DNA of 18,237 nt from Cellvibrionaceae bacterium (GTDB lineage: Bacteria > Pseudomonadota > Gammaproteobacteria > Pseudomonadales > Cellvibrionaceae). The notes beneath the pieces were generated by a model. The model was given only the letters and a program-made list of their open reading frames with translations. It was not told where the DNA came from and searched no databases. Position numbers and translations under genes: made by a program. Below are positions 1 to 7,325 of the stretch, piece after piece (position 1 is the stretch's first letter; every line of letters starts with the position of its first letter). The stretch lies in contig JAGKXA010000072.1 of NCBI GenBank assembly GCA_021151615.1, forward strand, positions 1 to 18,237, given 5' to 3'.

Positions 1-404
1 ACACTACTATCGCGTTTGGGTAAAACCTCCATGCCCAGCCCGAGAAATGCCAGCAGGCGCCGCCGATCGAGTTCGGCATCCCCGGTTAGTGTTACGGCAT
101 CGCCGAGGCTATTATTGTTTAGCAGGTCCAGGCTATCGATAACGCGATTGGCGACATTGCGACTACGGATAATATCTGCCTGGGTGCTGAGATAAGATGC
201 ATTCAGACGCGTTGGTTGCAGTTGGCCGCTGATAGGATCCCACCCCCGGCTATCCACAATCAAATCCGTGGTAGCAAGGTAGAATTTGGGTTTCAACATC
301 AATGACGTTAGTGTTACAGACAAGGCTAACAAGGTAATGCTGATGATAACCCAGCGGCGCGCGATCAAAATCGCGAACAGGCTATGCAATGTCATATTGT
401 ACAT
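1..404 (-). CDS. epsF: EpsF/Wzz-type polysaccharide chain-length determinant, N-terminal part
   Basis: Only the first ~134 codons lie in the window; the gene continues past position 1. The protein begins MYNMTLHSLFAILIARRW, with a transmembrane segment at about residues 15-35 (VIISITLLALSVTLTSLML). A periplasmic stretch follows that contains STQADIIRSRNVANRVID. This layout and the TQxDII-S--VA-RV motif are typical of the Wzz/GumC/EpsF polysaccharide co-polymerases, inner-membrane proteins that set chain length and link to the outer-membrane export channel. The start at 404 is preferred over the in-frame ATG at 395 because a GGA lies 7 bases upstream of it. The gene begins 41 bases after the epsE stop, so the two are probably co-transcribed. 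Whether a C-terminal kinase domain exists cannot be seen. Confidence 0.75.
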   Translation of the reverse strand, partial: MYNMTLHSLFAILIARRWVIISITLLALSVTLTSLMLKPKFYLATTDLIVDSRGWDPISGQLQPTRLNASYLSTQADIIRSRNVANRVIDSLDLLNNNSLGDAVTLTGDAELDRRRLLAFLGLGMEVLPKRDSS

Positions 405-445
405 TTCTTATTCCATCCCTCTCTTGGGTTACTGCTAGCGGGGGC

Positions 446-1267
446 CTAAAAGAGACTTTCCTTCACAACCAGAACATCACCGTCCAAAACCGGATCTTCC
501 GGTTTGGCCTTTAGCTCCTGCAATTTGCCGTTGGCTTGCTGCCGGAGTAATTTGACACTGCCATTGCTGGCCCTGGTGGTAGGGCCTCCGCCAGCGCTCA
601 ACGCTTGGGTTACATTCAAGGGACGATCAAGCGGGTACATTCCCGGGCTATGGACTTCACCGTTCAGGTAAAACCGACCAGCGTTAGGCACATAAAGGGT
701 GTCGCCGTTTTTAAGCCATACGGGTGGCGTATCCCCGGCTTCATAATTCAGCAGTTGTTGTAAGTCATACTCGGTGCGCTCCTGCTTGCCCTGCGTAAAG
801 CGGGTCAGGATCAAGCGCTCACTACCTGAGGGGGCTACACCTCCGGCCCACGCCAACGCCTGGGTCAAGCTGGTTGGTCCTTCCAATACCATTCTTCCCG
901 GACGATTTACTTTCCCCAGAATCGCCACTACCTGACTACGGTATTGGGTAACCAGAAGATTCACTTGTGCATTCTTGAGGAAGTTGCCGCGCTGGTAACT
1001 CTCAGCGATAAGTTCGGCGGCATCTGCACTGGTTTTCCCGGCCACCGGGATGCTACCCAGCAAAGGAACTACCAGGGCTCCTCTGGCTGTAATCTGACCT
1101 TCCGCCGTTAACTCGGGTTGGCCGTAAACGGTGATTTTCACCTCATCACCCGTTCCCAGTGTGTAACTGCCCGGGGCTGAATCACTCCAGGCCAGGGGAG
1201 AGACACACCAGCCTGCCAGAAGTAACAGGCAGGTTTTGCTCAATCGGGATACACGCACAAACATCAT
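446..1267 (-). CDS. epsE: Polysaccharide export protein, EpsE/Wza-like
   Basis: Predicted periplasmic or outer-membrane export protein of 273 residues. It opens with a signal peptide (MMFVRVSRLSKTCLLLLAGW, cleavage likely after LAWS). A polysaccharide-export domain follows from YTLGTGDEVKITVYGQPEL to VNLLVTQY. Two SLBB-like beta-grasp modules come next, each with a G-V-xPG core: ILGKVNRPGRMVLEG and YLNGEVHSPGMYPLD. The protein ends DGDVLVVKESLF, an ending I associate with the EpsE subfamily. The start at 1267 is chosen because AAGGA lies 8 bases upstream and the signal peptide begins there; an extension to 1348 would put 27 charged residues in front of it. No lipobox is present (LLAGWC does not fit), so unlike Wza it may not be a lipoprotein. 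It is followed by the EpsF-like gene on the same strand. Confidence 0.85.
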   Translation of the reverse strand: MMFVRVSRLSKTCLLLLAGWCVSPLAWSDSAPGSYTLGTGDEVKITVYGQPELTAEGQITARGALVVPLLGSIPVAGKTSADAAELIAESYQRGNFLKNAQVNLLVTQYRSQVVAILGKVNRPGRMVLEGPTSLTQALAWAGGVAPSGSERLILTRFTQGKQERTEYDLQQLLNYEAGDTPPVWLKNGDTLYVPNAGRFYLNGEVHSPGMYPLDRPLNVTQALSAGGGPTTRASNGSVKLLRQQANGKLQELKAKPEDPVLDGDVLVVKESLF

Positions 1268-1545
1268 TGACACTGTCCTTAAGACTATTCCTGGGTTTTC
1301 ACTGCAAAAGCGGGGCCTATTTGCTGTCTGGCGTGAATTGACCATCAAAAAATGCGACTTTTATTGCATCGGATTTGTTTGATGATGTAAGAGGTGTGCT
1401 TTTTATTACTGAAAAAAAGAACAGTCTCTAACCTTTAACAGACGCAGTGGATTGTTGTGTTCATTTTTGGTGCATTTATAGCGATATACTTTGAATGCTA
1501 CTTGCTTGAACGGAATTGGTGAGGCAGATGAGCTTTTTTGCGTGG

Positions 1546-1562
1546 AAGGCATTTAAAGCCTT
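1546..1562. repeat. Imperfect palindrome upstream of the glyA -10 box
   Basis: AAGGCATTTAAAGCCTT is symmetrical in 7 of its 8 base pairs around the central T. It ends four bases before the candidate -10 box at 1567, so a protein bound here would cover the -35 to -10 spacer. No known operator was recognised. Confidence 0.3.
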
Positions 1563-1566
1563 GGTG

Positions 1567-1572
1567 TACAAT
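1567..1572 (+). promoter_or_regulatory. Candidate glyA -10 element with GC-rich discriminator
   Basis: TACAAT differs from the sigma-70 -10 consensus at one position. It is followed directly by GCGCGCC, a GC-rich discriminator of the type found in ppGpp-sensitive promoters. No good -35 lies 16-18 bases upstream. It is 50 bases before the glyA start. The same layout (TAGTAT then GCGCCC) occurs before nrdR. Confidence 0.35.
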
Positions 1573-1621
1573 GCGCGCCTACTTTTTACCCTTTCCATCC
1601 TTCCTAACTCAGGACTTATCT

Positions 1622-2887
1622 ATGTTTGATAAAAGCCAGACTATTGCTTCTTTCGATCCCGAAATCTGGGCCAGTATCCAGAATGAGGGCAAGCGTCAGG
1701 AAGAGCACATTGAGCTGATTGCATCTGAAAACTACACCAGCCCAATGGTAATTGCTGCTCAAGGAACCAAGCTGACCAATAAGTACGCAGAAGGCTATCC
1801 AGGCAAGCGTTACTACGGTGGTTGTGAGTATGTGGATGTGACTGAATCTTTGGCGATTTCGCGCGCGAAAGAGCTGTTTGGTGCTGATTACGCAAACGTC
1901 CAACCTCACTCGGGGTCACAGGCTAACCAAGCGGTTTACGCTGCGCTTTGCGCGCCGGGCGACACCATTCTGGGTATGAGCCTCGCACATGGTGGTCACC
2001 TGACTCACGGAGCCAAAGTGAGTTCATCTGGCAAGTACTACAACGCCATCCAATACGGCCTGAACCCGGCTACTGGTTTGATCGATTACGATGAAGTTGA
2101 GCGTTTGGCGGTAGAACACAAGCCAAAAGTGATCGTTGCTGGCTTCTCTGCCTACTCTCAAGTAGTGGATTGGCAGCGTTTTCGCGACATCGCCGACAAA
2201 GTAGGTGCCTACCTGTTTGTGGATATGGCGCACGTTGCGGGTCTGGTTGCTGCTGGCCTTTACCCTAACCCGGTGCAAATTGCTGACGTAACCACCACTA
2301 CCACCCACAAAACCCTGCGCGGTCCACGTGGCGGTCTGATTCTGGCGAAAGCTAACGAAGAGATCGAGAAGAAGCTGAATTCAGCGGTATTCCCTGGCGG
2401 TCAAGGCGGCCCCTTGATGCACGTGATTGCTGCAAAAGCGATCAGCTTCAAAGAAGCTATGAGCCCTGAGTACAAGGCTTATCAGCAACAAGTTGTAAAA
2501 AATGCAAAAGCCATGGCAAAAACCTTCATTGAGCGCGGTATCAATATCGTTTCTGGCGGTACTGAAAACCACCTGATGTTGGTTGACCTGATTGGAAAAT
2601 CCTATTCAGGTAAAGACGCCGATGAAGCTCTGGGCAAGGCGCACATCACCGTAAATAAAAACGCCGTACCTAACGACCCACGCTCACCCTTTGTGACCTC
2701 GGGTATTCGTGTGGGTACACCGGCGGTGACCACTCGCGGCTTCAAAGAAGCCGAATGTGTGCAACTGGCCAACTGGATCTGCGATATTTTTGCTGGCCTG
2801 GAAGCAGGTAATGCTGATGCAGTGATCGAGCAAGTGAAAGGCAAGGTTGCTGCTTTGTGCAAAAGCTTCCCGGTATACGCTGAATAA
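1622..2887 (+). CDS. glyA: Serine hydroxymethyltransferase
   Basis: PLP enzyme of 421 residues (the usual length is about 417-420). It interconverts serine plus tetrahydrofolate with glycine plus 5,10-methylene-tetrahydrofolate in the cytoplasm and is the main source of one-carbon units. Visible signatures are HIELIASENYTSP near the N-terminus, GYPGKRYYGGCEYVD, QPHSGSQANQAVY, and the PLP-lysine motif TTTTHKTLRGPRGG with the Schiff-base lysine at residue 230. The C-terminal VTSGIRVGTPAVTTRG is also typical. The start at 1622 matches the family N-terminus (MFDKSQTIASFDPEIW) and has AGGA seven bases upstream; a longer reading frame from 1538 would add unrelated residues. The gene ends just before a strong terminator, so it appears monocistronic. 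In many gammaproteobacteria glyA lies directly before nrdR; here about 4.5 kb separates them. Confidence 0.97.
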   Translation: MFDKSQTIASFDPEIWASIQNEGKRQEEHIELIASENYTSPMVIAAQGTKLTNKYAEGYPGKRYYGGCEYVDVTESLAISRAKELFGADYANVQPHSGSQANQAVYAALCAPGDTILGMSLAHGGHLTHGAKVSSSGKYYNAIQYGLNPATGLIDYDEVERLAVEHKPKVIVAGFSAYSQVVDWQRFRDIADKVGAYLFVDMAHVAGLVAAGLYPNPVQIADVTTTTTHKTLRGPRGGLILAKANEEIEKKLNSAVFPGGQGGPLMHVIAAKAISFKEAMSPEYKAYQQQVVKNAKAMAKTFIERGINIVSGGTENHLMLVDLIGKSYSGKDADEALGKAHITVNKNAVPNDPRSPFVTSGIRVGTPAVTTRGFKEAECVQLANWICDIFAGLEAGNADAVIEQVKGKVAALCKSFPVYAE

Positions 2888-2906
2888 ATCAACGTGCATT
2901 ACCCTC

Positions 2907-2920
2907 CTTACGAAAGTAAG
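2907..2920 (+). other. Small GAAA-loop hairpin after glyA
   Basis: CTTAC and GTAAG form a 5-bp stem closed by a GAAA tetraloop. It lies between the glyA stop and the terminator, in the 3' UTR. It may protect the transcript 3' end; that role is inference only. Confidence 0.35.
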
Positions 2921-2927
2921 TGAACAT

Positions 2928-2957
2928 AAAAAGGCGGCCTTAATGGCTGCCTTTTTT
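2928..2957 (+). terminator. Rho-independent terminator of glyA
   Basis: GGCGGCC (2933-2939) pairs with GGCTGCC (2945-2951), with one G-U wobble and a TTAAT loop. The stem is followed by six T and preceded by five A, so it could act in both directions. Confidence 0.9.
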
Positions 2958-2993
2958 ATTGGTTTGTGGTGGGTACCAGGTTACCGTATTTAC
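2958..2993 (+). repeat. Imperfect direct repeat, left copy
   Basis: It begins ATTGGTTTGTGGT, identical over 13 bases to 7326-7338. Both copies continue with TACC, then GGTT after one differing base, then GTA-TTAC, with short length differences between the blocks. This copy directly abuts the glyA terminator. Confidence 0.4.
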
Positions 2994-3273
2994 AAGGTGA
3001 ATCCGCGACGCACTCAACGCCCAGCAAATTGTTCTCGTTTGGGACCATTTATCGATTCTTATAAAGGTAATTTTTTTAATAACCCTGTCGCCTTGCTCAT
3101 CGTTTTCATCCGCTAAGAAAAAATCTTTTAATTACCTCAAAACCATTTTTAATAATTATATTTTCAATAATTAACAAAAATTAGATTATTTTTTCACGTA
3201 TTGTAATAAAAACTGGCGATTTATTGTGTTTTGGCTTAATTTTGTACAGGTGAATTAATGATCGGGAATCTGT
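2958..3273. other. AT-rich intergenic region before the propeptide-like gene
   Basis: The first ~40 bases carry a sequence that recurs in imperfect form at 7326-7360. From 3121 to 3210 only 13 of 90 bases are G or C, and AATAATTA occurs twice (3151 and 3166). This should contain the promoter for the gene at 3274, but AT-richness gives many weak matches and I cannot choose one. Such tracts often attract H-NS/MvaT-type proteins; that is inference. Confidence 0.5.
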
Positions 3274-3975
3274 ATGGCCAACACTTCTACTCGCAACTTA
3301 AAGCGCTTTTACTGGGTGTTTGTTGCGGTGGCTTTATTAGCTGTGGCTTATCAGCTTTCCAGCGGTAATGGCTTTAACTCTGAGATACGTTTGCAAGAAT
3401 CCCTGGCACTGCCGGGTGCTCCTGAACTTGTTAGTTCGGAGGCGCGCGCCAACGCCGAGGCAGCGCTTGCGAGTGCCCAGTCTGCCCTGGCGGAAAAAAA
3501 GCAGCTGGTTGCGGTGGTTCCCCAGTCAGTGAAATCTGGCGTGGATGAAGCGGCCAGCGCGTGGCAAACCGGGGGTAGTAACCCCACCAGTATTCCGCTA
3601 CCCAATGGGGTCGTGATCTACGAGCCGGTAAGTGTTGATATGGATTCACCGGCGTATCCCATGCCGGGCGAACAAGTCAGTTTGCCTTTGCCCGGGGGGG
3701 AGAAGCTGGTAGTAAATGTAGAGAGCAGCAATGAAAATCCCAATGGGGATTATTCCTGGCGTGGGCATCTGGAGGGCAAAGGCACAGATTATCCGGTAGT
3801 AATGACTTATGGCGCTAATTCGGTATTCGCTACAGTCACTACTCCCAAAGGCAGTTATACCCTCGAATCGGTTAATGGCAGTGGCTGGATATACAAAAAC
3901 CCTTCCGAGTTTGAATTATCGGAACCGGGAAAAAATGATTATCTTGAAATTCCTCATGTACACGAGAATGAGTGA
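3274..3975 (+). CDS. Membrane-anchored protein resembling a metalloprotease propeptide
   Basis: Protein of 233 residues. A single hydrophobic segment at about residues 12-28 (FYWVFVAVALLAVAYQL) after a basic N-terminus suggests a signal anchor with the rest outside the cytoplasm. Residues ~50-80 are Ala-rich and helical (SEARANAEAALASAQSALAE). Residues ~159-220 contain GDYSWRGHLEG, YPVVMTYGANSVFATVTT and GSYTLESVNGSGW. That pattern (W-G-xEG, then a V-T strand, then G-Y-x-L) resembles, from memory, the propeptide found at the N-terminus of reprolysin-like and peptidyl-Asp metalloproteases. The next gene is such a protease and lacks that region, so this protein may act in trans as its inhibitor or folding helper. 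It has no cysteine, so a cysteine switch is impossible; its tail IPHVHENE has two His. GGGA lies six bases before the ATG. The propeptide assignment is tentative. Confidence 0.6.
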   Translation: MANTSTRNLKRFYWVFVAVALLAVAYQLSSGNGFNSEIRLQESLALPGAPELVSSEARANAEAALASAQSALAEKKQLVAVVPQSVKSGVDEAASAWQTGGSNPTSIPLPNGVVIYEPVSVDMDSPAYPMPGEQVSLPLPGGEKLVVNVESSNENPNGDYSWRGHLEGKGTDYPVVMTYGANSVFATVTTPKGSYTLESVNGSGWIYKNPSEFELSEPGKNDYLEIPHVHENE

Positions 3976-4072
3976 GTCGCAAGCAGACAAATAAATTTTA
4001 GCGGAGGCAGGTGTTATATGAGTCATAAAACATAGTAGTAAAGCGGGTTTGGCTTTAATGGATGCGCGCAAC

Positions 4073-4096
4073 AATTTGAAAAATGGTTTTCAAATT
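4073..4096. repeat. Perfect 10-bp inverted repeat between inhibitor-like and protease genes
   Basis: AATTTGAAAA (4073-4082) and TTTTCAAATT (4087-4096) pair perfectly around ATGG. It lies in the 166-base gap before the protease. The stem is AT-rich and is followed by only a short T-rich stretch, so an operator or weak attenuator is as likely as a terminator. Confidence 0.5.
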
Positions 4097-4141
4097 TTGT
4101 TAATCACGGAAGGTTTCAGTAAAGTCAACTGAGATTATTTT

Positions 4142-5614
4142 ATGAAAACTTTCGTTCAACGGCTTATTCGCTCTACCTTTGCAATTCTTTTATCCGCGTT
4201 AACCTTGCCTGCATTAGCGGCCTCTACCGTAGTGGATGTATTAGTGGTATATACCGATGGTGCGGCAGCACTTTATGGTGGCGACCCAACCACTCGCATC
4301 AATCAAATTTTTCAGGTAACCAATCAAATTTATGCCGACAGTGGCGTAAATCTGGAAGTGCGTGTTGCTAAAACCATGAAGGTCAGTTACACCGACGATA
4401 ACGGCGCGGAAACTGCCCTCAATGCAATTACGTTTAACCAGGATGCTGCGTTCAGTGGCGTTGCCGCAGCGCGCGAGCAATACAAAGCCGATATGGTGGT
4501 GTTGTATCGCCCTTTTAAACAGATCCACGGTAGTTGTGGTGTGGCTTGGGTGGGCGGAAGTAATGGAGGTATGAGTAGCGGCCACAAAGCCTATATGTTT
4601 GCCCATGTGGCGATTAACTCCTGCGGTGATTTTGTGACTGCACACGAATTGGGCCACAACATGGGTTTGAAGCATTCGCGTAAACAAGATGGTGTTGGCG
4701 GCGTGTTTCATTACGCGCTGGGGCATGGGGTAGTTGGCTCATTTACCACTATCATGGCTTACCAAAATGAATTCAATGTGGATTACTGGGATGGCAAGGT
4801 CTACAAATTTTCCAACCCGGAGATCCTGTGTAAAAACCAACCCTGTGGTGTAGATCGCAACAATACATCTACTGGTGCAGATGCGCGCTATGCGTTGAAT
4901 ATTACCGGTCCGCAAATTGCGAATTTCTACGCAGGTGCGCCCGCATCTTCAGTGGCCTCATCCAGCTCTTCGAAATCGAGTTCAAGTGCGCCTGCAGTTT
5001 CCAGTAAATCGTCCAGCTCGGTCAGTAATGTTAGTTCTGGTGATGCGGCCAAATTGAAAGCAAAACTTGAATCGGCGCGTGCTACACATTCAGCCGCCGT
5101 AGCAGCTGTTGATGCTAATAAATTAGCCATTACCGATAAGACTGCATTGGAGCGCGCTGCCAAAACCGAGTTGACCAATGCAACTAAAAATTTAACCACA
5201 GCAACCAAAAATTATGAAAAGGCAGTTGCCAAATACAATGCTCTACTCGCAAAAGTGGATCCTTTGGTAACCCAGTTGAATAGTGCGATGGCTGCGTATA
5301 ACGCCGCTACTACCAGTACAACAAAGTCAGCGAAAATGACGGCATATAATGCACTCGTTACCAAATACAATACGCTGGTTGAGCAAATTACTGCGGCATT
5401 AAATGAAGCCAACGCAGCGCAACAACAAGTTGCTCCTGCTACAGCAGCAGTGACAACGGCGACTGCAGCTTATAACGCAGCGGTCGCGGCGAGTAACGCG
5501 GAAAGAGCAAAAACAGATGCCTTGAAGCTTGCGGTAACCAATGCACTGGCAGCGGTAAAAGCAGCAGAAGCCGAATACAAGACCGCGCTCACTGCGTGTA
5601 AATGCACTGTGTAA
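4142..5614 (+). CDS. Secreted reprolysin-like (M72-type) zinc metalloprotease with Ser linker and helical tail
   Basis: Protein of 490 residues. A signal peptide (to about residue 26, LPALA-AS) leads directly into the catalytic domain, starting VVDVLVVYTDGAAALYGG. The metzincin zinc motif HELGHNMGLKH spans residues 168-178 (His168, His172 and His178 as ligands, Glu169 catalytic), with the Met-turn at IMAY (Met205). The fold start and motifs suit peptidyl-Asp/reprolysin-like peptidases. Residues ~269-299 are a Ser-rich linker of the kind found in Cellvibrio-type secreted enzymes. Residues ~301-485 are Ala/Lys/Thr-rich and look like a long coiled coil, ending in CKCTV with Cys486 and Cys488. 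The usual ~150-residue propeptide is missing, and the gene upstream encodes a similar segment. It is probably exported by Sec and then secreted. The substrate is unknown. The ribosome site (GAGA, 7 bases upstream) is weak. Confidence 0.88.
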   Translation: MKTFVQRLIRSTFAILLSALTLPALAASTVVDVLVVYTDGAAALYGGDPTTRINQIFQVTNQIYADSGVNLEVRVAKTMKVSYTDDNGAETALNAITFNQDAAFSGVAAAREQYKADMVVLYRPFKQIHGSCGVAWVGGSNGGMSSGHKAYMFAHVAINSCGDFVTAHELGHNMGLKHSRKQDGVGGVFHYALGHGVVGSFTTIMAYQNEFNVDYWDGKVYKFSNPEILCKNQPCGVDRNNTSTGADARYALNITGPQIANFYAGAPASSVASSSSSKSSSSAPAVSSKSSSSVSNVSSGDAAKLKAKLESARATHSAAVAAVDANKLAITDKTALERAAKTELTNATKNLTTATKNYEKAVAKYNALLAKVDPLVTQLNSAMAAYNAATTSTTKSAKMTAYNALVTKYNTLVEQITAALNEANAAQQQVAPATAAVTTATAAYNAAVAASNAERAKTDALKLAVTNALAAVKAAEAEYKTALTACKCTV

Positions 5615-5649
5615 TATTTTTTTGTTAGTCCGTTTTGGGTCTGTCTGTT

Positions 5650-5672
5650 GCCCGGCAATTGCCGGGCTTTTT
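5650..5672 (+). terminator. Rho-independent terminator of the protease gene
   Basis: GCCCGGC (5650-5656) and GCCGGGC (5661-5667) form a perfect 7-bp GC stem around AATT, followed by five T. It lies 36 bases after the stop codon and separates the protease from the GGDEF gene. Confidence 0.93.
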
Positions 5673-5748
5673 ATTTCCCGGATGCCAAGGTTTCCAGTGA
5701 AGCCAGAGTTGCTCTGCTAGACTTTCGGAAAATCCAAACCGGAAGTTA

Positions 5749-7209
5749 ATGATGTTGAATGTTTTCTGGAAAAAGTACAGTTTGCTGGTATGGCTTGGTG
5801 CCATTCTGATTTTGGGATTCCTCGCCACCAGTCTGGCGAGTTATCAGGTTTCACGCGATCAAATTCGTCACTCGATTATCGATCAAGGTCTACCGCTAAC
5901 CGGCGATAATATCTATTCTGAAATCCAGCGCGATGTATTGCGCCCTACGTTTATTTCTTCATTAATGGCGAGCGATACTTTTGTGCGCGACTGGATTTTA
6001 TCCGGTGAACAGGATAGTTCACAAATTGTACGCTACCTCAATGAAGTCAAACGGGAATATGGTGCTGTCAGCAGTTTTCTCGTTTCAAATAAATCACTGA
6101 ATTATTATTATCCACAGGGAATTTTAAAAACGGTTAAGGATACTGAGCCGCGTGATATCTGGTTTTATCGTGTGCGCGACATGAATACCGCTTATGAAAT
6201 GAATCTGGATGTAGATCTTGCCAACAGGGATACCGTCACGATTTTTATTAATTACCGCGTACTGGATTATGACGGGAATTTTATCGGTGCTACCGGCGTA
6301 GGCTTTACCTTGGATTCGCTGGCGCGAGTTATCGACGATATTCAAACGCGCTTTAATCGCCGCGTCTATTTTGTTAACAAGGTCGGTGAAATTATCGTCT
6401 CGGCCAAATCAGGGGAATTGCACAAAGGTTCGATTCACGAATTGTCCGGCATTGCTGCTATTGCCGATAAAATTATCAACAATAATACCCAGCCCACCAA
6501 CCTGGAATACGAGAACGAGCAGGGGCGAATTATGCTCAGCTCGCGCTATATTCCCGAGTTCAACTGGTATTTGGTAGTAGAGCAAACTGAAGCGGCGGAA
6601 ATGGCTCGGGTGCGTCAGGTGCTGCTGGGCAATATTGCTGTCAGTGCAATTATCACCAGCCTGGTGTTGTTATTGTGTTTATACAGTGTGAATCGTTTCC
6701 GGCGTCGGTTGGAAAACGTAGCGGCAACGGATTCGCTCACAGGATTGCTAAACCGCCATGCGTTTGAATTGTTATTTGAGCAGGCCGTGCATGAAGCGCA
6801 TCGCGCAAAAACGCCGCTCTCCATGATTCTGCTCGATATAGATCACTTCAAAAATATCAATGACAACCACGGCCACCTTGCGGGCGACAGGGTGATTATG
6901 CGCGTTGCCCGCTTGTTGGAAAACAGTTTGCGTAACGGCGATGTGTTATGTCGTTGGGGCGGCGAGGAATTTTTAATTCTGCTTAAACAGGTTTCGCTCA
7001 AGGATGCGCAGCAAGTAGCGGAAAAGTTGCGCACATCAATGGCGGCAGAGCAACTGCAACTGGGCAATAAAGCGCTCAGTATTACCGGTAGTTTTGGCGT
7101 GGCCGAGTTCGGCGGGGTGGAGACTCTGGTACATTTCTTTGCGCGCGCAGACCGCGCCCTCTATATCGCCAAATCCAGCGGACGCAATCGGGTGGAAGTT
7201 GTCGAGTGA
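5749..7209 (+). CDS. Membrane diguanylate cyclase with periplasmic dCache-like sensor
   Basis: Protein of 486 residues that should make cyclic di-GMP from two GTP. Transmembrane helix 1 is at ~9-30 (LLVWLGAILILGFLATSLASY) and helix 2 at ~291-312. The periplasmic region between them contains WFYRVRDMNTAYEMNLDVD and DYDGNFIGATGVGFTLDSL, as in double-Cache ligand-sensing domains. The GGDEF domain starts at DSLTGLLNR (Asp328). Its active-site motif is GGEEF at residues 404-408, a catalytically competent form. RNGD (395-398), exactly five residues before it, is an intact I-site for product inhibition. No EAL domain is present. Two adjacent ATGs exist (5749 and 5752), and GGAAG fits the second slightly better. 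It stands alone between two terminator- or promoter-bounded units. The ligand is unknown. Confidence 0.93.
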   Translation: MMLNVFWKKYSLLVWLGAILILGFLATSLASYQVSRDQIRHSIIDQGLPLTGDNIYSEIQRDVLRPTFISSLMASDTFVRDWILSGEQDSSQIVRYLNEVKREYGAVSSFLVSNKSLNYYYPQGILKTVKDTEPRDIWFYRVRDMNTAYEMNLDVDLANRDTVTIFINYRVLDYDGNFIGATGVGFTLDSLARVIDDIQTRFNRRVYFVNKVGEIIVSAKSGELHKGSIHELSGIAAIADKIINNNTQPTNLEYENEQGRIMLSSRYIPEFNWYLVVEQTEAAEMARVRQVLLGNIAVSAIITSLVLLLCLYSVNRFRRRLENVAATDSLTGLLNRHAFELLFEQAVHEAHRAKTPLSMILLDIDHFKNINDNHGHLAGDRVIMRVARLLENSLRNGDVLCRWGGEEFLILLKQVSLKDAQQVAEKLRTSMAAEQLQLGNKALSITGSFGVAEFGGVETLVHFFARADRALYIAKSSGRNRVEVVE

Positions 7210-7325
7210 GGCCGTCAGTTCTCTGTCTATTTTTAACCTGAATAGCTAACAGGGTATCCGCTTTAATTTCCTCAATTACAAATCTCCGCGGCAGTGGCGA
7301 CATTTGCATTCGCTTTTGCCTGGTG

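Larger units (their letters stand above)
1268..1621. other. Divergent intergenic region between epsE and glyA
   Basis: This 354-base gap separates the leftward exopolysaccharide genes from rightward glyA and must hold both promoters. On the plus strand, TTGTGT (1455-1460) and TATAGC (1477-1482) are 16 bases apart, and TACAAT sits at 1567-1572. I could not pick a convincing minus-strand promoter for epsE by eye. There is no credible gene and no riboswitch that I recognise. Confidence 0.5.

Noticed and set aside
1200..1267. Lipoprotein signal for EpsE
   Set aside because: The Cys in LLLLAGWC is preceded by Gly-Trp, which does not fit the lipobox; an ordinary signal peptide is more likely.
2847..3116. 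89-codon plus-strand frame overlapping the end of glyA
   Set aside because: It runs through the glyA terminator, has no ribosome site or recognisable motif, and its composition follows glyA out of frame.
4018..4035. Five-codon frame after GGAGG in the gap before the protease
   Set aside because: The GGAGG and ATG spacing is acceptable, but five codons with no regulatory pattern is too little to call a leader peptide.
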